A DNA stretch of 64,000 nucleotides from Chryseobacterium sp. MYb264 (lineage in GTDB: Bacteria; Bacteroidota; Bacteroidia; Flavobacteriales; Weeksellaceae). The translations under genes and the position numbers were made by a program. The DNA is taken from contig NZ_CP142422.1 of NCBI RefSeq assembly GCF_035974275.1, positions 4,092,001 through 4,156,000 on the forward strand. Reading direction: 5' to 3'. This document shows, piece after piece, positions 52,979 through 60,620 of this stretch (positions within the stretch are counted from its first letter, which is position 1; the number at the start of each line of letters is the position of its first letter). The notes below the pieces were generated by a model. It worked only from the letters and a program-made list of their open reading frames with translations. It did not search any database and had not been told where the DNA came from.

Positions 52979-53508
52979 ATTTTTATGTTTTGATTTCTTA
53001 CTTTTTAGTTTTAGATTTTAGACATCAGATTTCAGACCATAAGAGTCAAATAAATGTTAATTTTTTAATTCGGAGTTCTAATTTCTGATGCCCTCTATCT
53101 TATTTAATCATTTAATTCTGATGGGTATATCGCAAAAACTGTTCAATTGTTGAATTTTTAAAAATATTGGACAAATTTTCCGAATTGTGTATTTTTATTA
53201 ATTTCATAAAGACAAAATTTCCGATTATCCTTACATCGAATAAAAATTATCGGAAGAACCGTCCGATTTGGTTAAATCTTAAAAAAAATAAACGGTTTAA
53301 AAATTCCCCTCCCTCGGAGGGGTGGCGAAAATTCAAAGAATTTTTGACGGGGTGGTTTAAAACGTATTATATAAGTTTCGGCTAAAGCCAATATAATAGT
53401 ACCTATTTTCGTAAACGGGCTAAAGCCCGTCCCTATTGATGAAGTCAAAAATCATCTCCTCAAAATCAAAATATTAAAATCAGAATAAGTACTTTTGCAT
53501 TTTACCAG
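52979..53508. repeat. 530-nt gap with scattered repeats between clpB and the TetR gene
   Basis: No convincing gene. About 53005-53030 holds TTTTAGATTTTAGACATCAGA-like low-complexity sequence. 53306-53322 is the hairpin CCCCTCC-CTC-GGAGGGG that begins a common Bacteroidota repeat running to about 53356 (GACGGGGTGG). 53376-53437 is the inverted copy of the bipartite element at 33591-33650. TACTTTTG at 53490-53497 may be the -7 element of the TetR gene. Confidence 0.6.
53376..53437. repeat. Bipartite hairpin repeat, copy 2 (inverted)
   Basis: It has the stems CGGCTAAAGCC and ACGGGCTAAAGCCCGT about 25 nt apart, followed by CCCTATT. It is the reverse complement in order and content of 33591-33650. 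Confidence 0.75.
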
Positions 53509-54087
53509 ATGGAGCTTAAAGAAAAACAAAAGAAAATATTAGAAGTAGCAGTTGAACTTTTCAAAGAGAAAGGGTATTTGGGCAGTTCTGTGAGGGACTT
53601 GGCAACGAAACTCAACATCAAAGCGGCTTCTTTATATGCACACATCCGTTCGAAAGAAGAAATTCTGGAATGGATTTGTTTTGGTATCGCCCAAGAGTTT
53701 TTCGATGAACTTCAAGAGGTGAAAAATACAAATCTTCCGCCGCGAGAAAAGCTTGATCTTTTTCTGGATAAACATTTGTCGGTTGTTTTAAAAAACCGTG
53801 ATGTGACTCATATTTATTCCAACGAATGGAAACATTTGGAAGAAAGACTTCCCGAATTTGTGGAATTAAGAAAGAATTATCAGCAGGAAGTTGAAAACTT
53901 GATCTCTGAAATTTATCAGGCAGAAAAATGGGAACTCAAATCTCCGGCTTTTACCACACGCTTTATTCTTCATACTTTAAACAATTCCTATTTCTGGTTT
54001 AAAAGAAATATTGATTCGGGAACTGAAATTACCGATGAAATCAGGGATAAAATTCTTTTTGGGCTGCTTGGAAATCAAAATAGATAA
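53509..54087 (+). CDS. TetR family regulator of the paa operon (PaaR-like)
   Basis: A 192-residue regulator. The N-terminal helix-turn-helix is EKQKKILEVAVELFKEKGYL ... SVRDLATKLNIKAASLYAHI, typical TetR/AcrR. The C-terminal half is helical and would bind the inducer. It lies directly upstream of paaK on the same strand, and a palindrome CTAACAAATGTTAG sits at the paaK promoter. This matches PaaR of Thermus and others, which represses paa genes until phenylacetyl-CoA binds. The assignment as PaaR rests on context and operator, not on residues of the ligand pocket. Confidence 0.82.
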   Translation: MELKEKQKKILEVAVELFKEKGYLGSSVRDLATKLNIKAASLYAHIRSKEEILEWICFGIAQEFFDELQEVKNTNLPPREKLDLFLDKHLSVVLKNRDVTHIYSNEWKHLEERLPEFVELRKNYQQEVENLISEIYQAEKWELKSPAFTTRFILHTLNNSYFWFKRNIDSGTEITDEIRDKILFGLLGNQNR

Positions 54088-54244
54088 TTAATCCAAGATT
54101 TTTGTAAATTCTCTCCTGAATGGTTCTCATTTCGTAGGAATCTTAGTTGTTATAATGAGGTATGCAATAAAACATTTGTCTTACCTAATTTCTATCAATC
54201 TAAACCTTAGCCTCAATCTCAATATTATTTAGAATCATTCAAAA

Positions 54245-54260
54245 TATGACGAAAGTCATA
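54245..54260. promoter_or_regulatory. CRP/FNR-like palindrome upstream of the paaK promoter
   Basis: TATGAC-GAAA-GTCATA is a perfect inverted repeat that also fits TGA-N6-TCA, the core spacing of CRP/FNR-family sites. Its centre is about 51 nt upstream of the predicted start point, a position used by activators. Confidence 0.45.
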
Positions 54261-54266
54261 AAAATT

Positions 54267-54297
54267 TTTGTCAGCTTCCAAAATCTTTTTAAATTTA
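54267..54297 (+). promoter_or_regulatory. paaK promoter
   Basis: TTTG (54267-54270) and TAAATTTA (54290-54297, one mismatch to TAnnTTTG) are separated by 19 nt, the standard Bacteroidota spacing. Transcription would start near 54304, about 20 nt before paaK. Confidence 0.55.
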
Positions 54298-54298
54298 C

Positions 54299-54312
54299 CT
54301 AACAAATGTTAG
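54299..54312. promoter_or_regulatory. Likely PaaR operator
   Basis: CTAAC-AAAT-GTTAG is a 14-bp inverted repeat that directly follows the -7 element and covers the predicted start point. It fits the outer CNAAC...GTTNG frame I recall for the Thermus PaaR operator. A bound TetR dimer here would block transcription. Confidence 0.65.
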
Positions 54313-54324
54313 TTAGTTAAAGAT

Positions 54325-55641
54325 ATGGATTTTTCAGTTGAATATTTAAAGCTCGACCAGTTGAGACAGCTTCAGTCTACGCGATTGGCTGATTTGGTAG
54401 ACTATCTTGGAGAGAAGTCAGAATTTTATAGAGGAAAATTTAATGAATTGGGAATATCTCCGCAGGATGTCAGGTCGATAGAAGATATTACTAAACTTCC
54501 GATTACTTACAAACAAGATTTAAGAAATAACTATCCGTTTGGGTTATTTACTGTTCCAAAAGATGAATTGCAGAGAATTCACTGTTCAAGCGGAACTACG
54601 GGAAAGCCAACGGTAGTAGGATATACAAAAGAAGACGTTGATTTATTCAGCGAAGTGGTGGCGAGATCTTTGAATGCTGCCGGAGCAAAACCAGGAATGC
54701 AATTGCATAATGCTTACGGTTACGGAATTTTTACTGGTGGATTAGGACTTCATTACGGAGCGGAAAAATTAGGAATGAGCGTTCTTCCAATTTCAGGAGG
54801 GATGACTTCAAGACAGGTCGATTTAATTATGGATTTTAAACCGGAAGTCATCTGCTGCTCGCCTTCTTATGCATTAACTATTGCTGATGAATTCGCAAAC
54901 CGTGGAATTTCTGCAGATGAAATCAGTTTAAAATATGCCGTTTTAGGTTCAGAACCGTGGACGGAAATTATCAGACATCATATTGAAGAAAGGCTGGGTG
55001 TTCACGCAACCAATATTTATGGGTTGAGTGAAATTATCGGTCCCGGAGTTTCAATGGAAGATTTCGAAGAAAAAGGCGGAGCTTATATTTGGGAAGATCA
55101 TTTCTATCCTGAAATTTTAGATCCGATCACGAAAGAACCAGTTCCGTTTGGGGAAGAAGGTGTTTTGGTGATTACCACTTTAACGAAGAAAGCAATGCCA
55201 CTTTTACGTTACTGGACAAACGATATTACAAGTCTTTATTACGATGAGAGCGGAAAAAGAACGATGGTGAAAATGCGCCCGATCCTTGGAAGAGCCGATG
55301 ATATGCTGATCGTAAGAGGAGTGAATGTTTATCCAAGCCAGATTGAAGAAGCGTTTTCTCATGTAAAGGGGGTGATTCCTAATTATTATTTAACGCCAAT
55401 CGAGAAAGAACAAATGTGTGTTGCGCTTGATATTGATGTTGAAATTGATGATGAATTGGTAACCACTCAGAATTTACAACAAGATACCGATGATTATACT
55501 ATTTTTGTCGGGAATTTTGGAAAAAGCATAGAAAACGAAATTAAAAAGCGAGTGGGAATTACTACGAAAGTGAAAATCCATGCTCAGGACAGTCTTCCAA
55601 AATGTGAAGGCGGAAAAATTAATAGAATACTTAAAAAATAA
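54325..55641 (+). CDS. paaK: Phenylacetate-CoA ligase
   Basis: It activates phenylacetate with ATP and CoA to phenylacetyl-CoA, the first step of the pathway. The 438-residue ANL-superfamily protein shows the AMP-binding loop HCSSGTTGKPTVVGYT, NIYGLSEIIGPGVSMEDF (A5) and LRYWTNDI, with the C-terminal domain hinge near GRADDMLIVRGVNVYPSQIE. The length and these blocks are those of PaaK rather than general acyl-CoA ligases. Its stop (TAA, 55639-55641) overlaps the paaE start by 1 nt, so the two are coupled. It is first in the operon, directly behind the regulated promoter. Confidence 0.96.
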   Translation: MDFSVEYLKLDQLRQLQSTRLADLVDYLGEKSEFYRGKFNELGISPQDVRSIEDITKLPITYKQDLRNNYPFGLFTVPKDELQRIHCSSGTTGKPTVVGYTKEDVDLFSEVVARSLNAAGAKPGMQLHNAYGYGIFTGGLGLHYGAEKLGMSVLPISGGMTSRQVDLIMDFKPEVICCSPSYALTIADEFANRGISADEISLKYAVLGSEPWTEIIRHHIEERLGVHATNIYGLSEIIGPGVSMEDFEEKGGAYIWEDHFYPEILDPITKEPVPFGEEGVLVITTLTKKAMPLLRYWTNDITSLYYDESGKRTMVKMRPILGRADDMLIVRGVNVYPSQIEEAFSHVKGVIPNYYLTPIEKEQMCVALDIDVEIDDELVTTQNLQQDTDDYTIFVGNFGKSIENEIKKRVGITTKVKIHAQDSLPKCEGGKINRILKK

Positions 55642-56726
55642 TGAATTCATTTTATAAACTTAAAACCGTTAAGGTTCAGAAAGATACTCCCGAAGCAGTA
55701 AATGTAGCGGTGGAAATTCCTGAAGAGCTGAAAGATAAATTCAGATTCAAACAAGGTCAGTATCTGAACTTTAAAATGATGATTGACGGGAACGAAGAGA
55801 GACGTTCTTATTCTATCTGCAATGCGCCAAGTGAAAAAAGCAACACGCTGGAAGTATTGGTGAAATTATTGGAAAACGGAAAAGTTTCAGGCTATTTCAA
55901 CGAACATCTTCACATGGATGAAATTCTTGAAGTAATGCCTCCGATGGGCGGTTTCAATACCTCTTATCACCCGACAAACGTTAAAACTTACGTTGGTTTG
56001 GCAGCAGGAAGCGGAATTTCTCCGGTTTTGTCGAATATCAAGGAAAGTCTTTATCAGGAGCCGAATTCAAACGCTTATTTGTTCTACAGCAACAGAAGCA
56101 TGAATCATGTGATGAAAAAGGCTGAAATCGATCAATTGGTGGAAACTTTTAACGGAAGACTGAAAGTTGTTTATTTAGTAAGCCGTGAAAAACATGAAGA
56201 TCCTATTTTTGAAGGAAGAATTTCTCCTGAAAAATTAGATCACTTGTTTGAAAGATATGCTGATATTGATGTAAAAGAATCTACTTTCTTCATTTGCGGA
56301 CCTTCAGAGATGATTAAAGGGATTGCAGATTATTTAAAGAAAGATAAAAAAGTACCGGCCATTCAGGTTTTATTTGAATATTTTACCGCTCCTGACGAGG
56401 AAGATACAGCTGAAATGAGCGATGAATTCAAGGCGATTGCCAATATTGAAAGTATGGTAACGGTGATCATTGATGATGATGAATATTCGTTCCACCTTAA
56501 TTCCAAAAAAGAGAGTATCTTAGATAAAGCATTGAAAGACAATCTTCCTGTACCTTTTGCGTGCAAAGGAGGGGTGTGCTGTACGTGTAAAGCGGAAGTT
56601 TTGGAAGGAGAAGTTTTCATGGAGAAAAACTATGCGCTTACCGAAGAAGAAGTAGCCAGAGGCTTCGTCCTTACCTGTCAATGTCACCCGACAACAAATG
56701 TGGTGATGCTTAATTATGACGTGTAA
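55641..56726 (+). CDS. paaE: Phenylacetyl-CoA epoxidase reductase subunit
   Basis: A 361-residue electron-transfer subunit of the ring 1,2-phenylacetyl-CoA epoxidase. The N-terminal FAD-binding domain has RRSYSICNAP, the NAD-binding domain has GLAAGSGISPVLSNI and FFICGPSEMI, and the C-terminal plant-type ferredoxin domain has the 2Fe-2S cysteines in CKGGVCCTC (C-x4-C-x2-C) plus a later Cys in LTCQC. It passes electrons from NADPH to the di-iron site of PaaA. It starts on the last base of the paaK stop codon and is followed by octamer array C. Confidence 0.96.
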   Translation: MNSFYKLKTVKVQKDTPEAVNVAVEIPEELKDKFRFKQGQYLNFKMMIDGNEERRSYSICNAPSEKSNTLEVLVKLLENGKVSGYFNEHLHMDEILEVMPPMGGFNTSYHPTNVKTYVGLAAGSGISPVLSNIKESLYQEPNSNAYLFYSNRSMNHVMKKAEIDQLVETFNGRLKVVYLVSREKHEDPIFEGRISPEKLDHLFERYADIDVKESTFFICGPSEMIKGIADYLKKDKKVPAIQVLFEYFTAPDEEDTAEMSDEFKAIANIESMVTVIIDDDEYSFHLNSKKESILDKALKDNLPVPFACKGGVCCTCKAEVLEGEVFMEKNYALTEEEVARGFVLTCQCHPTTNVVMLNYDV

Positions 56727-56729
56727 ACA

Positions 56730-56798
56730 ATTTAACAATGTAATAGTTTACCAATGTAACAATGATTGCTAGACTGTTAAATTGATAGATTGTTACAT
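56730..56798. repeat. Octamer inverted array C (paaE-paaA)
   Basis: Four forward octamers (ATTTAACA, ATGTAATA, GTTTACCA, ATGTAACA; 56730-56761) meet the centre AATGATTG. Four reverse octamers follow (TGCTAGAC, TGTTAAAT, TGATAGAT, TGTTACAT; 56767-56798). This is the cleanest simple member of the family. Confidence 0.85.
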
Positions 56799-56822
56799 TT
56801 TAAAATTTGAAAAATTTTAATT

Positions 56823-57761
56823 ATGGATTTAGAAAAATTTGTACAATACGTACACGACGAAAATAAAGTAGAACCAAAAGATGTAATGCCGGATGATTAC
56901 AGAAAACTATTGGTTCGTCAGATTTCACAACACGCGCATTCTGAAATTGTCGGAATGTTGCCGGAAGCGAACTGGGTTTCAAGAGCACCTTCATTGAGAA
57001 GAAAAATGGCGCTTTTGGCTAAAGTTCAGGATGAGGCAGGTCACGGTTTATATTTATATTCTGCAACTGAAACGTTAGGAAACGGAACGATCAGAGCAGA
57101 CAGAGACGCTACTTACGACGATATGTTGGAAGGAAAAGCGAAATATTCAAGTATCTTCAATTATCCGACGTTGAGCTGGGCAGATATCGGCGCGATCGGT
57201 TGGCTGGTTGATGGTGCAGCGATTATGAACCAGGTAATGTTGATGGGGAATTCTTATGGTCCTTACTCAAGAGCGATGGTAAAAATCTGTAAAGAAGAAT
57301 CTTTCCACCAAAGACAGGGTTACGAGATTTTAATGGCGCTTTGTCGTGGTACAAAACAGCAGAAAGAAATGGCTCAGGCTTCGTTAAACCGTTTCTGGTG
57401 GCCCGCTTTAATGATGTTTGGTCCGAATGATGACAGTTCGCCAAATTCTAAAATCTCTATGAATTACAGAGTGAAAAGAGAAAGTAACGACAGTCTTCGT
57501 CAGAGATTTATTGATGTTACCGTTTCTCAGGCTGAATTCTTAGGATTAACCGTTCCGGATAAAGACCTGAAATGGAATGAGGAAAGACAGCATTACGATT
57601 TCGGAGAACTTCCGTGGGATGAATTCATGGAAATCTTAAAAGGAAACGGTCCTGCCAACAAAAAGCGTATCGAAACCAAGAGAAAAGCGCAAAGAGAAAA
57701 TTCTTGGGTAAAAGAAGCGGCAGCAGCTTTCGCAGAAAAACAGGAGAAAATTTCAATATAA
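56823..57761 (+). CDS. paaA: Phenylacetyl-CoA epoxidase catalytic subunit
   Basis: The di-iron oxygenase subunit, 312 aa, that forms the ring epoxide on phenylacetyl-CoA. Iron ligands are visible as E41 (HAHSEIVGM), E71 and H74 ([11 protein letters not shown]), and the second pair in [14 protein letters not shown] (E158/E159, H162). The segment [20 protein letters not shown] is typical. It works in a complex with PaaB, C and E. Its stop codon (57759-57761) lies within the first octamer of array D. Confidence 0.97.
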   Translation: MDLEKFVQYVHDENKVEPKDVMPDDYRKLLVRQISQHAHSEIVGMLPEANWVSRAPSLRRKMALLAKVQDEAGHGLYLYSATETLGNGTIRADRDATYDDMLEGKAKYSSIFNYPTLSWADIGAIGWLVDGAAIMNQVMLMGNSYGPYSRAMVKICKEESFHQRQGYEILMALCRGTKQQKEMAQASLNRFWWPALMMFGPNDDSSPNSKISMNYRVKRESNDSLRQRFIDVTVSQAEFLGLTVPDKDLKWNEERQHYDFGELPWDEFMEILKGNGPANKKRIETKRKAQRENSWVKEAAAAFAEKQEKISI

Positions 57762-57859
57762 CAATATACCAATGTAAAAATGTAGCAATTCAATTGTCAT
57801 TCTGAGCGAAGCGAAGAATCTCATTATTGTTAAACTGGTACATTGATACATTGTTAAAT
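57756..57859. repeat. Octamer inverted array D (paaA-paaB) with central insert
   Basis: There are four forward octamers (57756-57787, the first overlapping the paaA stop) and four reverse ones (57828-57859). Between them is an insert with TGTCATTCTGAGCGAAGCGA and following GAATCTC (57795-57822), a widespread Bacteroidota intergenic sequence. Confidence 0.8.
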
Positions 57860-57871
57860 TTAATTTTATTT

Positions 57872-58153
57872 ATGGCAAATTTAGATATGTGGGAAGTGTT
57901 TATTCAGACTAAACCGGGATTATCTCACAAACATGTTGGAATTGTACAGGCACCAACAGCAGAAATGGCTTTGCAGAACGCAAGAGACGTTTATACAAGA
58001 AGAAAAGAAGGAACTTCTGTTTGGGTAGTTCCAAGTAAATATATCGTGACTTCGGAAGGGGTTGATAAAGAAGCGTTCTTCGATCCAGCGGATGATAAAT
58101 TGTACCGTCACCCGACGTTCTACGACATTCCAAACGATGTGAAAAATATGTAA
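57872..58153 (+). CDS. paaB: Phenylacetyl-CoA epoxidase subunit B
   Basis: A 93-residue small subunit from the ATG at 57872; the longer reading from 57827 would translate array D and is rejected. Typical PaaB sequence: WEVFIQTKPGLSHKHVGIVQ, APTAEMALQNARDVYTRRKE, SVWVVPSKYIVTS. PaaB bridges PaaAC heterodimers in the complex and has no catalytic site. It lies between paaA and paaC in the standard order. Confidence 0.95.
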   Translation: MANLDMWEVFIQTKPGLSHKHVGIVQAPTAEMALQNARDVYTRRKEGTSVWVVPSKYIVTSEGVDKEAFFDPADDKLYRHPTFYDIPNDVKNM

Positions 58154-58251
58154 TTAAGACTTTGGAGATAATAGACGAATAGATAATAGACGTCAAAGTC
58201 TATCTATTTTCTATCAGTCTATCATCTATCAGTCTTCAAATTGATTAAACA

Positions 58252-59001
58252 ATGAACCCATTATATAATTATTTATTAAAACTAGCAGACGACAGTTTCA
58301 TTATGGGACAGCGTTTGTCTGCATGGTGCGGTGAAGGTCCTTATTTAGAGGAAGATATTGCATTAACGAATATTGCGTTGGATGAACTTGGACAGGCGAA
58401 TAACTTTTACGTTTACGCTTCAAGAGTGATCGACAACGGAAAAAGCGAAGATGATCTGGCGTTTCTAAGATACGAACACGAATATCTAAATGCACACTGG
58501 GCAGAACTTCCGAACGAAGATTATGCTCAGACGATCTTAAAAGTGTACGTTTTTGCGGTATATCAGAAGCTGATGTATGAAGCATTATCAAATTCTGCCA
58601 ATGAAGAACTTTCTGCCATTGCTCAGAAATCGTTGAAAGAAGTAAGGTATCACTATACTCACGCTGCTTCGTGGATGAAAATTTTCGCTCAGGGAACAGA
58701 AGAAAGTAAATCCCGTTTAGAAAAAGCAATCGAAAATATTTGGGAATATACGAAAGGTCTATTCGCAAAAACAGAAGGAGAAGATGATTTGGTAGATTTA
58801 AATATTGCTCCGAATGCAGATGCTCTTTATGAAGAATTCGTTGCAATTACACAGAAAGATTTTGCAGGTTTCGGCTTAGAATATCCTGTAAATCCTTTCA
58901 TGCAGCCAAAATCAAGAACAGGTTACCACACAGAATATTTTGGATTTATCCTTTGTGAGCTGCAATATATGCAGAGAGCATATCCGGGATGTACTTGGTA
59001 A
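58252..59001 (+). CDS. paaC: Phenylacetyl-CoA epoxidase structural subunit
   Basis: A 249-residue ferritin-like partner of PaaA. MGQRLSAWCGEGPYLEEDIA, NIALDELGQANNFYVYASRV, RYHYTHAASWMKIFAQGTEE and PKSRTGYHTEYFGFILCELQ are characteristic. PaaC has the di-iron fold but is structural rather than catalytic. The 98-nt gap before it holds an imperfect TAGACGTCAAAGTC-rich inverted sequence (about 58170-58235) but no octamer array. Confidence 0.95.
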   Translation: MNPLYNYLLKLADDSFIMGQRLSAWCGEGPYLEEDIALTNIALDELGQANNFYVYASRVIDNGKSEDDLAFLRYEHEYLNAHWAELPNEDYAQTILKVYVFAVYQKLMYEALSNSANEELSAIAQKSLKEVRYHYTHAASWMKIFAQGTEESKSRLEKAIENIWEYTKGLFAKTEGEDDLVDLNIAPNADALYEEFVAITQKDFAGFGLEYPVNPFMQPKSRTGYHTEYFGFILCELQYMQRAYPGCTW

Positions 59002-59006
59002 TAAAA

Positions 59007-59091
59007 ATGTACCAATATATCAATTTAACAGTCTAGCAATGATTGTTACATTGATACATTGTTAAATTGTTACATTAATTTATTGTTAGAT
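59007..59091. repeat. Octamer inverted array E (paaC-paaD)
   Basis: Four forward octamers (59007-59038) meet the centre AATGATTG and are followed by six reverse octamers (59044-59091). The last unit runs into the region where paaD must start. Confidence 0.85.
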
Positions 59092-59097
59092 TTAAAA

Positions 59098-59562
59098 TTG
59101 AAAAATCCTTTAGAAATATTAGAACTCGTTCCCGATCCGGAAATTCCGGTAATTAATATCGTGGAATTGGGTATTGTGAGAGATGCGAAGGTTACAGGTT
59201 CGAATTCTGTCGAGGTTACCATTACACCAACTTATTCTGCCTGCCCCGCTATGTTTACCATTGAGGAAGACATCATGAAAATCATGAAGGAAAATGGTTG
59301 GGATGCAAAAGTAGTGACCAAAATGTTTCCGATTTGGACCACAGATTGGCTGACGGATGATGCAAGAGAAAAACTTCGCGTTTACGGAATCACACCTCCC
59401 GAAAAAGGAGCAGATGAACATCACATTGGGAAACCAAAAAAATGTCCTCGTTGTGGTTCTATGAACTCCAAACAGATCAGCAGATTCGGATCTACTTTAT
59501 GTAAGGCTTCGTATCAGTGTTTAGACTGTTTAGAGCCTTTTGATTATTTTAAATGCCACTAA
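59098..59562 (+). CDS. paaD: Epoxidase maturation protein PaaD (DUF59/MIP18 type)
   Basis: A 154-residue protein needed to assemble a functional epoxidase. It has a DUF59 domain (about 5-85, LVPDPEIPVINIVELGIVRD, TPTYSACPAM) and a C-terminal cysteine-rich region (CPRCGSMNSK, LCKASYQCLDC, FKCH) that can bind zinc or an iron-sulfur cluster. There is no ATG at the front. TTG at 59098 (MKNPLEILELV) is chosen because it directly follows array E and leaves only family-like sequence; TTG at 59083 is the alternative and lies within the array. The start is the least certain in the operon. Confidence 0.85.
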   Translation: MKNPLEILELVPDPEIPVINIVELGIVRDAKVTGSNSVEVTITPTYSACPAMFTIEEDIMKIMKENGWDAKVVTKMFPIWTTDWLTDDAREKLRVYGITPPEKGADEHHIGKPKKCPRCGSMNSKQISRFGSTLCKASYQCLDCLEPFDYFKCH

Positions 59563-59567
59563 AATCA

Positions 59568-59655
59568 GTGTAACAATATAGCAATCTAGCAGTTTAAAAA
59601 TATGTTCAGTATGACATTATAATTATTACATTGTTAGACTGATAAATTGTTACAT
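59568..59655. repeat. Octamer inverted array F (paaD-paaG)
   Basis: Four forward octamers (GTGTAACA, ATATAGCA, ATCTAGCA, GTTTAAAA; 59568-59599) and four reverse octamers (59624-59655) flank a roughly 24-nt centre (ATATGTTCAGTATGACAT...). A GGAGG stretch at 59671-59675, rare here, lies 20 nt before the paaG ATG, too far to be a normal ribosome-binding site. Confidence 0.75.
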
Positions 59656-59695
59656 TATAACTAAATTAGTGGAGGTAATAAAAAAATAAAAAACG

Positions 59696-60496
59696 ATGTA
59701 CACACAACTCGATATTGAATCACATTTCGACGGAAAGCTGAAAATTGCTTATCTGAATCAACCGGACACCATGAATGCGCTAACAAAGCCATCTTTATTA
59801 GATTTAAAAGACTTTGTGAAAGAGTGCAGCAATGATCCTGAAGTACGATGCGTTGCGATTTCAGGAAGAGGAAGAGCATTTTGCTCCGGTCAGAACCTGG
59901 ATGACGCTTTTGTAACGGGAAAAGAGCATCAAGATAATGATATTATCAGAAAAATTGTGGTGGATTATTATAATCCGTTAGTTACAGAAATTACTCGTTG
60001 CAGAAAGCCGGTTGTTGCTTTGGTAAATGGCCCTGCTGTGGGAGCAGGAGCAATGTTGGCATTAATCTGCGATTTTGTCTTAGCCAGTGAAAAAGCTTAT
60101 TTCTCACAGGCATTTTCCAATATAGGATTAATTCCTGATACCGGAGGTACCTATTTCTTACCAAAACTATTGGGGAGACAGTTGGCCAATTATTTAGCAT
60201 TTACCGGTAAAAAATTATCGGCTGAAGAATCAAAATCGTATGGTTTGGTGGCAGAAGTTTTCTCGGAAGAGGAATTCATTTCCAAATCATTGGAAATTTT
60301 AGAAAAAACATCCAATATGCCGACCGTTGGCTTGAAATTAACGAAAAAAGCTTTTGCCGCTTCGTATAACAACTCTCTGAAAGATCAATTGGAACTGGAA
60401 GGCGATCTTCAGCAGGAAGCAGCAGAAACGGAAGATTTTATCGAAGGTGTAAATGCCTTTTTAGAAAAAAGAAAACCTGATTATAAAGGAAGATAA
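59696..60496 (+). CDS. paaG: Enoyl-CoA hydratase/isomerase family, ring-epoxide isomerase
   Basis: A 266-residue crotonase. FCSGQNLDD is the oxyanion-hole loop and GPAVGAGAMLAL is the second hole segment. In the catalytic loop GLIPDTGGTYFLP, Asp148 stands where hydratases have Glu, as in PaaG of E. coli, the isomerase that opens the epoxide to the oxepin-CoA. PaaF would have Glu residues for hydration. The match to PaaG is therefore better than to PaaF. A second crotonase (PaaF) and PaaZ, needed for the full pathway, are not in the window and may lie downstream. Confidence 0.88.
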   Translation: MYTQLDIESHFDGKLKIAYLNQPDTMNALTKPSLLDLKDFVKECSNDPEVRCVAISGRGRAFCSGQNLDDAFVTGKEHQDNDIIRKIVVDYYNPLVTEITRCRKPVVALVNGPAVGAGAMLALICDFVLASEKAYFSQAFSNIGLIPDTGGTYFLPKLLGRQLANYLAFTGKKLSAEESKSYGLVAEVFSEEEFISKSLEILEKTSNMPTVGLKLTKKAFAASYNNSLKDQLELEGDLQQEAAETEDFIEGVNAFLEKRKPDYKGR

Positions 60497-60502
60497 GAAT
60501 TA

Positions 60503-60619
60503 ATATAACAATATACCAATGTAGCAGTTTACCAATGAAATGCGTCAATAGTCCGACACGCTCACTACTGGCAAGCATTACAAAAATTGTTACATTGTTA
60601 CATTGATACACTGTTACAT
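60503..60619. repeat. Octamer inverted array G (paaG-paaH) with central insert
   Basis: Four forward octamers (60503-60534), a 50-nt central insert with higher GC (about 60538-60585, GTCCGACACGCTC), then four reverse octamers (60588-60619) ending 1 nt before the paaH ATG. Confidence 0.8.
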
Positions 60620-60620
60620 T

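Noticed and set aside
53167..53385. 72-codon plus-strand frame before the TetR gene
   Set aside because: It has a TTG start, covers a common intergenic hairpin repeat (53306-53356) and has no family-like content.
58301..58846. 181-codon frame opposite paaC
   Set aside because: It is antisense to a clearly identified subunit gene in a conserved operon order; a shadow frame.
59194..59212. tRNA T-arm-like sequence (ACAGGTTCGAATTCTGT)
   Set aside because: It lies within the paaD reading frame. No acceptor stem, D-arm or anticodon arm is present around it, so this is a chance match.
59671..59675. GGAGG as ribosome-binding site of paaG
   Set aside because: It is 20 nt before the ATG, well beyond normal spacing, and such sites are rarely used in this phylum.
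60603..60620. Extended starts of paaH, paaB and the 102-aa gene within octamer arrays
   Set aside because: The extra residues (patterns such as MLNCYI or MIHCYI) are translations of the reverse array units, not conserved protein.
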